DNA from: Candidatus Magnetocorallium paracelense
GTDB lineage: Bacteria > Nitrospirota > Thermodesulfovibrionia > Thermodesulfovibrionales > Magnetobacteriaceae
Assembly (NCBI GenBank): GCA_029001845.1
Contig: JAREWP010000033.1
Coordinates: forward strand, 248,001 to 312,000
Direction: 5' to 3'
Length of the DNA stretch: 64,000 nucleotides
This document shows positions 35,901 to 44,721 of this stretch, piece after piece. Under the pieces are notes generated by a model. It saw only the letters and a list, made by a program, of their open reading frames with translations. It was not told where the DNA came from and ran no database searches. The position numbers and the translations under genes are program-made. Each line of letters opens with the position of its first letter. Within the stretch, counting starts at the first letter, position 1.

Positions 35901-38638
35901 CAACGGCGCAAAATTCGGATTCCGGCCTATCCACCTACGTATATGACACATATAAACGTCCGATCCAAAAAATATCGCCTGACGGAAGCGTATTGCGTCT
36001 GAATTACGATCTGAATGACAGGCTGACGGAAGTGACCGACCCCCTGGGCAGAACCACTTTATTCTCATATGACGAAAACGGCAATATGATAAGCGCAACA
36101 GACGCCGGAAACAGGAAAACAACTTATACCTATGATGCAATGGACAGGAAGATCACTGCAACAGACGATCTTGGCAAAGTGTCTGCATACGGCTATGACA
36201 ACATGGGAAGAATGGAAAGCATAACCTTCCCCACCGGAGAAACGACACGTTTTCAATTTGGCAACACAGGCTATTTAACTTCAATGACGGACAGTGGAGG
36301 AAACAGATGGGAATATGATGTCGATGCCTCGGGCGTACCGCTGTCCCTAACTAAACCCGAGGGAGAAAGGAAAACAAAAACCGTTGATTCTCTGGGCAGG
36401 GGAACGGGAATAAGTGACGATGAAGGCAATCAATGGATCAACAGCTTCGATAAAAACGGCGCCCTTACATCAATGAGTGACAGCCTGGGAAGAAGCGCTT
36501 ACTATACTTACGATCCGAGAGGAAACCTCTCTGCAATTTCCTGGGATGAAGGACTGTCAGCTTCCTATATATGGGACTCCAATGGAAAACTGACCGGTAT
36601 AACAGATCCGAATGGGAACCATTGGTTCTATAATATAAGCGGATGGGGAAGAGCCCTGGAAAATACGGATCCCCTTGGTAACCAATGGTCCTATTCTTAT
36701 GACAGCAAAGGGAGACTTACAAATACCGTCTTCCCTGACGGCGCATCGGAAACATATACCTACGATCTTGCCGATAATATAACGGAGATTGCATATTCAA
36801 CGGGCAAAACGATCCACTATACCTATAATGATGCGGACTGGATGACATCTACAGAGGGCCTGTCCCTGGAGTATAATGCAGTCGGTAATATAACGGGAAC
36901 CATAGATAGGGAAATACTCTTTGGTGCGGAATATGACAGCGGAGGAAGACTCCATAAAGCATCCTATAATAATAACGAATTCTTGGTAACTTATTCATAC
37001 GATGAGAGAGATTTGCTGACAAAGGTAAGTGATGACCTGACCGGAACAATAATGGAGTTTATCTACAATGCAAACGCCGAATTAACAAAGATTATCCGGT
37101 CAAACAGTATTCATACGACTTATATACGGGACAGCAAAGGAAGAATCACGGCTGTTTACGATGAGGGTGTTGCTTCACAGGAATATATATTAAACAGTGA
37201 GGGAGAAGTGATTCGTTCTTCATCGAGCCTTCCTTTTGGAGACAGCCTTGCTTTGAGCTCAAAGAGTGAAGAATCGGCATTCGACTCTGCAAACCAGATA
37301 AGCGGCTCTCAATGGAGTTACGATCGCCTTGGAAATACACTGACATCGCCTGAGCACAGCTTTGCCTGGGATATGACAGGTAAACCCGTAACTATAAATG
37401 AAGCAACAATGACATACAACGGTGTCAGAGAATTAAGAACCCGCACACAGGAAGACGGCGCAATACACTACTATTATAATTACGCCTTTAACGGCCAACC
37501 GCCCATGGCTGAACAGAACGAGACAACAGGAAGCTTTTCCAAATATTATGTGTGGAGTCCCAATGGTTATTTGCTTTATATGATCGATGCGGAAAAGGAT
37601 AATGACCTCTCTTTTTATCATTTCGATCGTCTCGGGTCCACTGCCTTTCTTACAGACAAAAACGGAACGGTTACTGATCAATATGAGTATCTGCCATACG
37701 GCGAACTTGTCTCCCATCTTGGCGGTTCAACACAGCCCTTTACTTTCCTGGGCCGACATGGTATCAGACAGGAGGGCGACAGCGGTATGTATCATATAAG
37801 AGACCGCTATTATGACAGTAAAAGAGGAAGATTTCTCTCCCGTGACAGTAAGGCCGCCAATATCTACGATCTGGAGAGCCTTAATCCCTATATCTATACG
37901 ACAAATCCTGTTAAATATATAGATATTACTGGAAACTCAAAGGAGGAGGTCTTTGTTGTCCTGATCAATACAGCTAAAAAAGGCCCGAAAGTTCTCAAGG
38001 CCACCGGTAAAGGTGCTTCAAAAACAGGCTCCACCGTCGGCACAGCGATGGATAAATCTTCAGGCAAGGACAGTAACCGATTTATCGCCGAAGTTCTTTC
38101 AGCGCCTACTCCCGGGTCATCTGAGGCGATTAATGCAGTAGAAAATTTTGGCGACAATATGGATGAATCATTTAAGAACATTGTGAACATGCCGGGAAGT
38201 ATTGTGAGAGACACGATTATAACCCCTCTTTCGCTGGCGAGAATGGGAATTGACCTCGGCGTACCGGAGCCTGAGAAAACGATTCAAAAGCTCATGAACG
38301 ACCCCAACGACATTTACGGTAAACTCAAAGCAGACACATTGCAGCAAATCATCGGAATAAGAAACGCTATCGAGGCTTCTGAACAGGGATGGGGAGAAAG
38401 CGGATACAAAGTATACTCTCTTTTAGGCGCCGCCGGAGCAAATCCCCTTGAAATCGGCCCCTTTTATGACAGAAAGAAAAAATTCTACAGTTCCGTAATT
38501 TCGAGCCAGGTCGGAAAAGATAAAAGCAGTGATGCAAACCCCGTTGTCAGATGGTCATCGGAGCTTGGTTACAGCTTTGCCGAATGGTGGTATTCCGATA
38601 CAGACGCAAAATTGTGCGGAGGCGGACCCGGTTGTTGA
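32960..38638 (+). CDS. giant secreted RHS/YD-repeat protein with variable C-terminus
   Basis: The 1892-residue protein begins with a signal peptide (KSKIITSVFCLIALFTPIFN). Two InlB B-repeat-like modules follow (GGTVQISPEKEVYDLGETVT ... YVFNGWTGDYTG, and a second), then a DUF6531-like entry (VNTATGEFYF). Next come some 20 YD repeats and the RHS core signature DRYYDSKRGRFLSRD with LNPYIYTTNPVKYIDITGN. The last ~235 residues have no motif I recognise; in RHS proteins this position holds a toxin or effector tip. A gggaggt site precedes the ATG at 32960. No obvious immunity gene follows on the same strand. Confidence 0.88.
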   Translation: MKSKIITSVFCLIALFTPIFNLEAEVDMDKIYYLYVTCNSEEIMLKNDNGRFSGSDLLLNVNWCNNDGTSSCNGWCDYISHKNYDCPSDPSWHIQFFNNLDKYKGPSSENNPYGTFTCYGALDSDFDDMECACGTTMEVTPVYSTLEIRTIPESGGSVIIEADRATEVSNDISGAYSTNQDFTLASGDSVTMTAVAHEGYAFDDWLPISSLESQTFTATGANTSTYTAYFNPQVAEVSEGEGNPNNSPVLLDNEGENMVLVNHLKIAANNTNEDTIIINDMLYEVTVKDSLSSETYPHGMELSLYRDPYCTAGENLDLVKTGQIYHSKYLEFYPIDERFKPGEVRCYSLYANISQERYCNEITTSISPDGQINAEYESLDKDDNTQLEFQGSTINGSVFIVGDNCDVTLHVDINPPEGGTVQISPEKEVYDLGETVTLTASPNEGYVFNGWTGDYTGDSTTITIRMKSLLDITANFSALETYKLSLTVKPEEASDFVSVAPNKTEYYAGENVTLFATSTLGYKFSKWSGIDNGDAMSAIASFPMNSDKLVTAFFKAPPPSGEEEHGKTEDPVNTATGEFYFVQPLFDLGGPMNLSLDIYYGSGTSNKQAITTAFGDDLGKNLVHNFHIKIDSATDSRVDILYDNGKILTFESNDDEWDLITMEQNPFQLKKGDSGKFYLLDPLKAYVYVFSTDLTLEKITDRSGNALLLSYDANANLSTVSDGLGRTILFTYSDDRLTTISDGYGRSYNLTFDNGSLLAITDPMGYVTSYTYNSEDSGLIEKITLPKGNHHYVQEYNADGKVSAQIDAFGNVMTIDYMEDKTVITYPDANQTVHEHYNEQFLRSITDPNGVVVSLDYDEAGRRTELVDQTGAVTQVSYDSNSGKKTSASNPLGDTMTNEFNTTDQTFEEVTFTFHDMAKKMFPGGESESYESDSAGRVIKKIDPAGNVHTQTYNEKGQPLVMTLPGGDTLTFTYNDDGALATAQNSDSGLSTYVYDTYKRPIQKISPDGSVLRLNYDLNDRLTEVTDPLGRTTLFSYDENGNMISATDAGNRKTTYTYDAMDRKITATDDLGKVSAYGYDNMGRMESITFPTGETTRFQFGNTGYLTSMTDSGGNRWEYDVDASGVPLSLTKPEGERKTKTVDSLGRGTGISDDEGNQWINSFDKNGALTSMSDSLGRSAYYTYDPRGNLSAISWDEGLSASYIWDSNGKLTGITDPNGNHWFYNISGWGRALENTDPLGNQWSYSYDSKGRLTNTVFPDGASETYTYDLADNITEIAYSTGKTIHYTYNDADWMTSTEGLSLEYNAVGNITGTIDREILFGAEYDSGGRLHKASYNNNEFLVTYSYDERDLLTKVSDDLTGTIMEFIYNANAELTKIIRSNSIHTTYIRDSKGRITAVYDEGVASQEYILNSEGEVIRSSSSLPFGDSLALSSKSEESAFDSANQISGSQWSYDRLGNTLTSPEHSFAWDMTGKPVTINEATMTYNGVRELRTRTQEDGAIHYYYNYAFNGQPPMAEQNETTGSFSKYYVWSPNGYLLYMIDAEKDNDLSFYHFDRLGSTAFLTDKNGTVTDQYEYLPYGELVSHLGGSTQPFTFLGRHGIRQEGDSGMYHIRDRYYDSKRGRFLSRDSKAANIYDLESLNPYIYTTNPVKYIDITGNSKEEVFVVLINTAKKGPKVLKATGKGASKTGSTVGTAMDKSSGKDSNRFIAEVLSAPTPGSSEAINAVENFGDNMDESFKNIVNMPGSIVRDTIITPLSLARMGIDLGVPEPEKTIQKLMNDPNDIYGKLKADTLQQIIGIRNAIEASEQGWGESGYKVYSLLGAAGANPLEIGPFYDRKKKFYSSVISSQVGKDKSSDANPVVRWSSELGYSFAEWWYSDTDAKLCGGGPGC

Positions 38639-38677
38639 AGGATTTCAATTTTTTTTAACCGTTTAACATGCATATTC

Positions 38678-38872
38678 TTAAAATCGCTTAAACAATCCTG
38701 CTTGCTTTAATGCACCATTTGCAGTGTGACGGGATTTAATTTTGCTATCAACAGGAAACCGAATGTTTGTTATTGGGCTATACCAAATTTCATGATCGCC
38801 TTTACCTCGACGTTCAAAATAGCAACCTGATTGACTTAGTATTCTTTTCAACTCCGGTGTAAAATCAGCCAT
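38678..38872 (-). CDS. hicA: HicA-type toxin
   Basis: A 64-residue protein of the HicA/YcfA family, an mRNA-cleaving toxin with a double-stranded RNA-binding fold. It has the catalytic-His context GKGDHEIWYSP and the C-terminal HTANGALKQAGL. It begins 2 bases after the stop of the antitoxin gene, in antitoxin-toxin order. The pair runs against the RHS gene. Confidence 0.85.
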   Translation of the reverse strand: MADFTPELKRILSQSGCYFERRGKGDHEIWYSPITNIRFPVDSKIKSRHTANGALKQAGLFKRF

Positions 38873-38874
38873 TG

Positions 38875-39123
38875 CTAAGCACTACAGATTGCTGTTTCAG
38901 TTCTTTCGCTAAGCAGTTGAAAAGAAACTTCTTTTTGATGACTATCACTCATCATTCCGTTGGCTTCCAGCAATTCAGGAATCACTATTTTTAGTTTCAT
39001 TACAAGCTCCTCAAAAGTTTCCGATTCTGTTATGAGGCCGGGTATATCGTCACTCATTGCAACCCAGACATGTGCTTCATTGTCCCATAGCGCCTTTACC
39101 TGAAAAATTTTATTAGTTGTCAT
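38875..39123 (-). CDS. hicB: HicB/DUF1902-type antitoxin
   Basis: An 82-residue protein with FQVKALWDNEAHVWVAMSDD and IPGLITESETFEELVMKLK, typical of the DUF1902 branch of HicB-like antitoxins that bind and block HicA. It lacks the C-terminal DNA-binding domain of larger HicB proteins. I chose the ATG at 39123; an ATG four codons earlier (39135) is also possible. Confidence 0.82.
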   Translation of the reverse strand: MTTNKIFQVKALWDNEAHVWVAMSDDIPGLITESETFEELVMKLKIVIPELLEANGMMSDSHQKEVSFQLLSERTETAICSA

Positions 39124-39279
39124 TATTTTCTCCACAAAGGTGTTTTCTTTTAAAAAACATTCAAAAATTTTATCTTTGCAAGTAACCTGTCGCTCATTTC
39201 CAACAAATTCCTCCTTTGTCTTTTATTTTGCCCTGCATTCACTATTTTACAACGCAAACACATACAGAAGCAAATTCAT

Positions 39280-39354
39280 CTAAAAACAGCAGTCAGCGGT
39301 CAGCCTTCAGCCATGGAAAGTATTGATGTTATGTTAATAATAAACTTCACCTTA
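39280..39354 (+). repeat. half copy of the ~155-bp GTCAGC element
   Basis: Only the left half, from taaaaacagcagtcagcggt to the central cttcacctta, is present. The element stops at its centre, and 9 bases later the patatin fragment begins. The right half is not found near the other end of the fragment, so a rearrangement has cut the element. Confidence 0.75.
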
Positions 39355-39363
39355 GGTTTTCAA

Positions 39364-39690
39364 ATGAACTCAACAAAAAACCATACTAAAGAAACCTCCC
39401 CCAAACGTATCCTTTCCATTGATGGCGGTGGTATTCGTGGCTGTTTAACACTTGGATACCTGAAAAGAATAGAAGATATAGTACGGGAACAGCGTAATAA
39501 GGAAAATGCTGTGTTGTCTGAGTATTTTGACTTGATCGGTGGAACGAGCACCGGCGCGCTTATTGCTGCGCAGTTGGCTCTTGGATTTGATGTAGACACC
39601 GTAAGAATGAACTTTGAAAAATTATGTCCAAAAGTCTTTTCCAAACCTGCTCATCGGAATATAGCTGCCTTACCCGGAACCTGCCTGTGA
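39364..39690 (+). pseudogene. truncated patatin-like phospholipase
   Basis: About 100 residues of a patatin-family lipid hydrolase are readable: the oxyanion loop SIDGGGIRGCLTLGYLKRIE and the nucleophile motif GGTSTGALIAAQLALG (Ser in GTSTG). Homology ends near KPAHRNIAALP at about 39667. From there the frame reads the complement of the efflux adaptor's 3' end to a stop at 39690. The catalytic Asp region and most of the protein are gone. It is a dead fragment, joined directly to the efflux operon. Confidence 0.8.
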
Positions 39691-40836
39691 AGCAATCCTG
39701 ACCTTCATTCCCGGAAGCGGAGACCTGAGCTTACCGGAAATAACTTTTAGACCAGGTGTTAAATCCCCTCTCACAAGCACTTCCTCTTTTTTTCTCCAGA
39801 GAATATCTATTTTTTTAATCTTAAGCGTACTGTTTTCATCTACTGTCCACAATACGGCGCCCTCTCTCACAACCTCTCTTGGTATCGAATAAACGCCATG
39901 TAACGTTCCTGCCGATATCTCCACCATAACATAGCTGTTAAGGAGTATTCTGTGTCCGCTGTTATCTATATCGAGGTTCAAAGGGTCTTCTATCTCTATA
40001 AGCACCCTGGCCATCCTTCCCTTCGGATCGAGATCGCCGAGAAGACTAAGAACCCTTCCTTTATATATTATTGCCCTGTCGCCTTCATGATCAAAAACAA
40101 TTCTTGTTTCAGATGAAGAACCGCTGTTGCTGTCAGGGAAGGAAATCCTTGAAATCTTGTCAGCGGAAATTGAGGCTTTTACCCTGTAATGGTCTGTTCC
40201 GGCCAGTACTGCCAGTACAGACTGTCTGCTCACAATCTTTCCGACATCGACAAATTCGTCTATAACAAGAGAGTTAAAGGGGGCTCTCAATTCCGTACGA
40301 TTCAGGTCCAATTCCGCCTGACGAAGCCTGTTTTCAGCAGCTTCAAGCCTGGCCTGAAGCCTCTTTGAATGGGGTTCTCTCAATACAAGTCTCTGGTTTG
40401 AGGAATAGCTGCGGACCTCCTCTCCCAGCAATTCCCATTCCCGTTTGGCAATGACCTGTCTCCCCTGCTCGATCTCCAACTCATATAGAGCCTCTTCCAT
40501 ATCGGCTTTTCTTTCCTTTACAGCCATTATATAATCTGAAGGATCGATTCGAAGGATTGGTTCGCCTCTTTTAATTAATCCGCCTGGTATAAGATTACTA
40601 CTGACTTCGATAACTCTGCCATCGACCTCTGATTGAAGAGAGACCTCTTTGGCGGGTATTACCGTTCCATAGGCTTTTATAAATATTTCTTCATCGTCAG
40701 GTTCGACGATAATCGTATCAACAAGGGGTATTAGCCGCTCAGGTCTTGATTTTCCTGTTACAGGGGCCTTTTCATACAAGATATACACAGCCGTTGCGGC
40801 AAGAATAAGTAACAACAATGTTATAAAATATCGCAT
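39670..40836 (-). CDS. efflux membrane-fusion protein (HlyD/RND adaptor)
   Basis: A 388-residue periplasmic adaptor with one N-terminal membrane anchor (YFITLLLLILAATAVYILY), a biotinyl-lipoyl-like hairpin (LQSEVDGRVIEVSSNL ... ELRAPFNSLVIDEFVDVG), a coiled-coil hairpin (about residues 105-170) and beta-barrel domains. It links an inner-membrane pump to the outer-membrane channel encoded just upstream. A gggggat site precedes the ATG inside the end of that gene. The pump gene expected downstream is missing, replaced by the patatin fragment. Confidence 0.85.
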   Translation of the reverse strand: MRYFITLLLLILAATAVYILYEKAPVTGKSRPERLIPLVDTIIVEPDDEEIFIKAYGTVIPAKEVSLQSEVDGRVIEVSSNLIPGGLIKRGEPILRIDPSDYIMAVKERKADMEEALYELEIEQGRQVIAKREWELLGEEVRSYSSNQRLVLREPHSKRLQARLEAAENRLRQAELDLNRTELRAPFNSLVIDEFVDVGKIVSRQSVLAVLAGTDHYRVKASISADKISRISFPDSNSGSSSETRIVFDHEGDRAIIYKGRVLSLLGDLDPKGRMARVLIEIEDPLNLDIDNSGHRILLNSYVMVEISAGTLHGVYSIPREVVREGAVLWTVDENSTLKIKKIDILWRKKEEVLVRGDLTPGLKVISGKLRSPLPGMKVRIASQAGSG

Positions 40837-40840
40837 AATT

Positions 40841-42262
40841 TTATAATCCCCCGCCGATAGCTTTATAAAACATGATTCGAATCGATATCAATTCCTTATT
40901 TCTTTTGATTATATCATGTTCCAGTTCCTGTAATGACTGTAATGCATTCAATACAGGGAGATAGTCGGTAAGACCCTGAAGGTAGCGGTTCCTCGTCTCT
41001 CTCAGATTCGCCCTGGCTATTTCCGTGCGCTCTTTAAGAATATCTATCAGCTTAATCTGCTCCGCCTCGAGCCAAAGTGCGTTTTCAACTTCCTCGAAAG
41101 CTGTCAGATAGGCATGGGTGTATTTGTAAAGTTCCTCCCTTAAACGGGATTTTTGTTTTTGCACCTCTGCTTCCCGTTTGCCGTGATCCATAATATATTG
41201 AGATATTTCGCTAAGGAGAGATATAAATATACCGTCAGCAGAAAAACTACCGCCTCTGGCCCCTACTCCCCCTCCTACAATGAGAAGGGGGAGTTTTTCC
41301 GCAACAGCAGCTCCGACTTTATGGTCAAGCGAGCGTAAGGCTGCATGCATTATCCTCAAGTCAGGCCTTCCTGTAAGAAGATCGGAAGGAGTACTGACAC
41401 CTGTAATCTCCGGTAATTGAGGGAAATTATCGGATGTAGTTAACATATATACTCCCGGAGACCTTCCTGTCAAAACATCGATACGGTTCTCCAAAGTCCT
41501 GATTTGCGCGCGTATCACGGGCAATTGCGTCTTAAGGAAAGCGAGATGACCTCTCTGTTGATAAACATCCGCCGGCGACGCCTCTCCGTAAGCAAAACGC
41601 AATTCAATAAGTTCAAGAAGTGTTTGATTCGAAGCGATTTGTCTCTCAAGAAGAGCGAGTTGCTGTTTATCTTCAATAACAGTAAAATATGTCTCTGCTA
41701 TGTCGGCGGAGACGATTAGTTTCATTGCAATGAGGGACTCTCTTTCCGCCAACTCGTCAAAGAAAGCGGACATTTTTTTATGTGTCAGCCGCGACCGGAG
41801 ATCGATCTCCCATGACAGCCTCAAATCTGCTTCAACTGAATCGCGATTTTCATCACCCTTTCTCCATTCCTTGTCACCGAAAAGGCCTGCTGTGATTTCG
41901 GGTAACATGTCAGCTTCATCCTGTTTCCTGACCTCTTCAGCGTGCCTGATCCTTTCAACAGCCTGTTTTATTGTAAAATTCCCGGACATCGCTGACATTA
42001 TCAGATTATTTAAACGATTGTCCTTAAAAGACTCCCACCATGGCGATATGACTCCATCCTCTTTAATGGAAATTGAAAAACCCCCATCCCCCATTTCCAC
42101 CTTCGGCTTAAAAGAGTCCTTTACCTGATAGTGCTCACAACCGGAAGAAATAAACAGTAACGCAGCAGGTAACAAAAAAACAGTGATAAACAAATCAAAC
42201 AAGCCCGGAGCGAAAGAAAGAGTAAAAAAAACAGATATTCGCTCACTTACGTTTTTATGCAT
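40841..42262 (-). CDS. outer-membrane efflux channel (TolC/OprM family)
   Basis: A 473-residue outer-membrane factor, with a hydrophobic export segment and a possible lipid-attachment Cys42 (ISSGCEHYQ; the lipobox is not perfect). It has the two structural repeats of the family, with helical hairpins such as ESLIAMKLIVSADIAETYFT and STPSDLLTGRPDLRIMHAAL. The latter (GRPDLR) is a hallmark of NodT/OprM-type proteins. It is followed 4 bases later by the adaptor gene. Together they make two parts of a tripartite exporter. Confidence 0.87.
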   Translation of the reverse strand: MHKNVSERISVFFTLSFAPGLFDLFITVFLLPAALLFISSGCEHYQVKDSFKPKVEMGDGGFSISIKEDGVISPWWESFKDNRLNNLIMSAMSGNFTIKQAVERIRHAEEVRKQDEADMLPEITAGLFGDKEWRKGDENRDSVEADLRLSWEIDLRSRLTHKKMSAFFDELAERESLIAMKLIVSADIAETYFTVIEDKQQLALLERQIASNQTLLELIELRFAYGEASPADVYQQRGHLAFLKTQLPVIRAQIRTLENRIDVLTGRSPGVYMLTTSDNFPQLPEITGVSTPSDLLTGRPDLRIMHAALRSLDHKVGAAVAEKLPLLIVGGGVGARGGSFSADGIFISLLSEISQYIMDHGKREAEVQKQKSRLREELYKYTHAYLTAFEEVENALWLEAEQIKLIDILKERTEIARANLRETRNRYLQGLTDYLPVLNALQSLQELEHDIIKRNKELISIRIMFYKAIGGGL

Positions 42263-43080
42263 TAAATGTATCTACTCAGTGAATAGACTGAAGGCTGAAG
42301 AGTGTCAGGCAGGAATATGCGTATAAACAAAATCTTAGGCTTTTATTGGCCTGCGAACCGGGAATATTGTTTTTTTTTGCTTCAGCATCCAGTCTGCAGC
42401 CTTGTATGCCTAAGTAGTTACCATAAAAAAAGAGGTAACAGCTCAGGCAGTTAAGTATCTGCTTAAAAATAAATTGGGTTTTTAGCGCATGGAATTATAC
42501 CATATTAAACAGAACCGATTGAGTAGAAACAGAGGAACAGCAAAGTTCCTTTGAGCATTTTACGATCGAGGTTCCATTGGAAAGGGTCTGAATACGCAGT
42601 GGGAATGATGTTTTCGCTGTATTTGTATCTCTTTCATCGGAATGTTCGGGCTTTATGCCGTTATCGGTACGACTTTGAGAATCTCTGTTGTTGGTGTGAT
42701 TTTTTTAAGCAATTAATGTATCCTGGGATACATCTTTAAAGCGATCGTTTGATTTATCGTAATATGAATAACTATTCTGCAATAGTTGACTTTTGGGGAT
42801 ACAAATGTTATATTTCATCAATATCTATCCTTCAAAATGACAGTACAATTCTACTTCATATTCATCACAGAATAAATGATTATAGGCAAAAAGATTTACC
42901 CCACAGCGTTAAGGATTTAAAATAGATGAGCTTTCGTCGAAAATTTCGTCAATGAAAAACACTAAATACGCACTCTTTTTAAACTATATTCCATACCACC
43001 CGCTCAACAACAAATCCTGCGTGGCAGGAAATACAAATCCGCTCTGCTAAGCGGAGCAATATCTTTTATGAGGAGGAGAC
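42263..43080. other. 818-base intergenic region
   Basis: An inverted repeat remnant, agactgaaggctgaag at 42285-42300 and its near complement at 42380-42395, lies next to the efflux operon. A 62-residue plus-strand frame at 42551-42739 looks unlike a stable protein and is not called. A small hairpin (tccgct / agcgga, 43038-43055) precedes the strong gaggaggag site of the Cys-rich protein. The promoter of that gene must lie here; I see no clear consensus. Confidence 0.5.
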
Positions 43081-44268
43081 ATGAAAAAAGGCATCTTAAC
43101 TATTTTTCTTTTATTATTAACCCTGACTTTTTTTATTCAAAACAGTTTCGGAGTGCAGGAGAGCGACTGCGGACCTGCCGAATTGACAACATTCCCGCCT
43201 GAGGAATTTAATATCTTTCTTCCATGTGTCATTGCCAATAATAATACCGACAGAGTATATGCCGCACGTGTGAACGGTTTTGAAATTACCGACCTGGGTG
43301 AAGTCTCGATGGAAGAGTGCACCGGAAAGTTTTCCAACTACACCAGTTCAACCGATACCCTGGATGCGCCATGCGTCTTGATTGACGGCGGAGCGGTTCA
43401 TACGAATATGGTTGCAAAGGGTCCCTTTAATCGTCTGGAAATTACCCTTCTAGGAGACTGCCCTCTGGACAAACCGGAACAGTGCCCGGACGGCACCTGT
43501 ACGGCTGACGCGGAGTTTGGCTGTAACGATAATGAGGATCAGTGTCCGCCTAGACTGCCTGTCATGTGTGATGACGGTTCTTGTGTAAGCGATGAGGCTT
43601 TATGCGACGGCGGAGGGAACGAATGTCCGCCTAGACTGCCTGTCATGTGTGATGACGGTTCTTGTGTAAGCGATGAGGCTTTATGTGACGGCGGAGGAAA
43701 CGAATGTCCGCTTTTTCAGGTAATGTGTGAAGACGGCTCTTGTGTGGATGATGCATCCCTCTGTGAAGATGATGGTGATGCTTGTCCGTCTGATGCGCCT
43801 GTAATGTGCGATGACGGCAGATGCGTTGAAGATGAAGCGTTATGCGACGGCGGATGCCCCTTGGATACGCCTTATGAATGTGACGACGGCACATGTGTAG
43901 AAAGTGAAGACCAATGTGACGATGGAAAATGTACTTCAGACGCACCTTACAAATGCGGTGATGGCAGATGCGTTGAAGATCCCGATATCTGTAACTGCCC
44001 GGAAGGAACGCCTTACCAATGTCCCGAAGGCACTTGTGTCACCGATGAGTCTTCTTGCCAATGCACCGACGCCCAACCTTATCTCTGCCCTGAGGGCACA
44101 TGTGTATATGATGAAACATTTTGCTATTGCACGGAAGCGGAGCCTTATTTATGTGACGACAACACCTGTGCAACCGGCGCCGATGAATGCAAAGAGTGCC
44201 CTGACAATGCACCTATCCTTTGCCCTGACGGTTCCTGCACCAATGATGCGGAATTCGGTTGTGTATAA
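43081..44268 (+). CDS. secreted cysteine-rich repeat protein
   Basis: A 395-residue protein with a signal peptide (KKGILTIFLLLLTLTFFIQN), an N-terminal domain of about 110 residues, then roughly eleven repeats of the form CP-x-x-x-P-x-x-C-x-D/E-G-x-C-V-x-D-x-x-x-C. The pattern resembles small disulfide- or calcium-stabilised modules such as LDL-receptor class A repeats, but I cannot assign a family. Aspartates flank the cysteines. Two neighbouring 81-bp units (43543-43623 and 43624-43704) are nearly identical in DNA, a recent duplication. A strong terminator follows. A surface or envelope role is inferred. Confidence 0.75.
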   Translation: MKKGILTIFLLLLTLTFFIQNSFGVQESDCGPAELTTFPPEEFNIFLPCVIANNNTDRVYAARVNGFEITDLGEVSMEECTGKFSNYTSSTDTLDAPCVLIDGGAVHTNMVAKGPFNRLEITLLGDCPLDKPEQCPDGTCTADAEFGCNDNEDQCPPRLPVMCDDGSCVSDEALCDGGGNECPPRLPVMCDDGSCVSDEALCDGGGNECPLFQVMCEDGSCVDDASLCEDDGDACPSDAPVMCDDGRCVEDEALCDGGCPLDTPYECDDGTCVESEDQCDDGKCTSDAPYKCGDGRCVEDPDICNCPEGTPYQCPEGTCVTDESSCQCTDAQPYLCPEGTCVYDETFCYCTEAEPYLCDDNTCATGADECKECPDNAPILCPDGSCTNDAEFGCV

Positions 44269-44339
44269 ACGAATTTACTTGTAACTCCCGATAGCGGAAC
44301 TTAAACTCTATCGGCGATAAAACCTTCCATTCAGACACA

Positions 44340-44373
44340 AAAAGGGATGTCCCAACCTTGGGACATCCCTTTT
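44340..44373. terminator. strong bidirectional terminator
   Basis: A perfect 15-bp stem (aaaagggatgtccca / tgggacatccctttt) with a 4-base loop. T-rich runs follow on both strands. It can end the Cys-rich protein transcript on the plus strand and the small lipoprotein transcript on the minus strand. Confidence 0.85.
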
Positions 44374-44463
44374 GTATTTTTCACGATGATCTGAAGTCAG
44401 TACCGTGTTTAAAAAGTCTTAAAGCAAACGATCAATCCCTGACTATTGCGAACAATTACTCTT

Positions 44464-44622
44464 TTAGTAATCTAAATAAAAAATTGACTTATAACAAGGA
44501 GAAACCTTTACACCGGCGCAGGCTTCGTCTGATGTTTTATAACCTGTCCATTCATTACGCGTCTCAATCGACGAACAGGCCGTCATTAACACTACTATCA
44601 CAGATATAAAAAGAAACTTCAA
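44464..44622 (-). CDS. small lipoprotein with TTG start
   Basis: The 52-residue product begins at a TTG codon with a GGAGGG site 6 bases upstream. It shows a short lipoprotein signal (KFLFISVIVVLMTAC) with lipid-attachment Cys16, followed by SSIETRNEWTGYKTSDEACA and a tail with two further cysteines (Cys35 and Cys43). The size suggests an envelope lipoprotein of unknown role. It is easily missed because it lacks an ATG. A bidirectional terminator follows its stop. Confidence 0.7.
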   Translation of the reverse strand: MKFLFISVIVVLMTACSSIETRNEWTGYKTSDEACAGVKVSPCYKSIFYLDY

Positions 44623-44668
44623 ATTATCCCTCCTTTTTTAATTTTCGTAAAACTTCCGTTCTTTATAA

Positions 44669-44717
44669 CTACTTAGGTGGAAAGGCGGAAGGTGCTTTGC
44701 TCCTTAAGTGAATGACA
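44669..44717. repeat. fragment of the cattaacttaagg element
   Basis: The bases ggcggaaggtgctttgctcc and the following ttaagtgaatgacatt match one arm of the 20958-21052 element. It lies just beyond the stop of the FHA gene. Confidence 0.5.
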
Positions 44718-44721
44718 TTAA

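Noticed and set aside
42551-42739. Plus-strand 62-residue ORF in the gap before the Cys-rich protein
   Set aside because: Aromatic- and Cys-rich without a ribosome-binding site or known homology; more likely chance or an old remnant.
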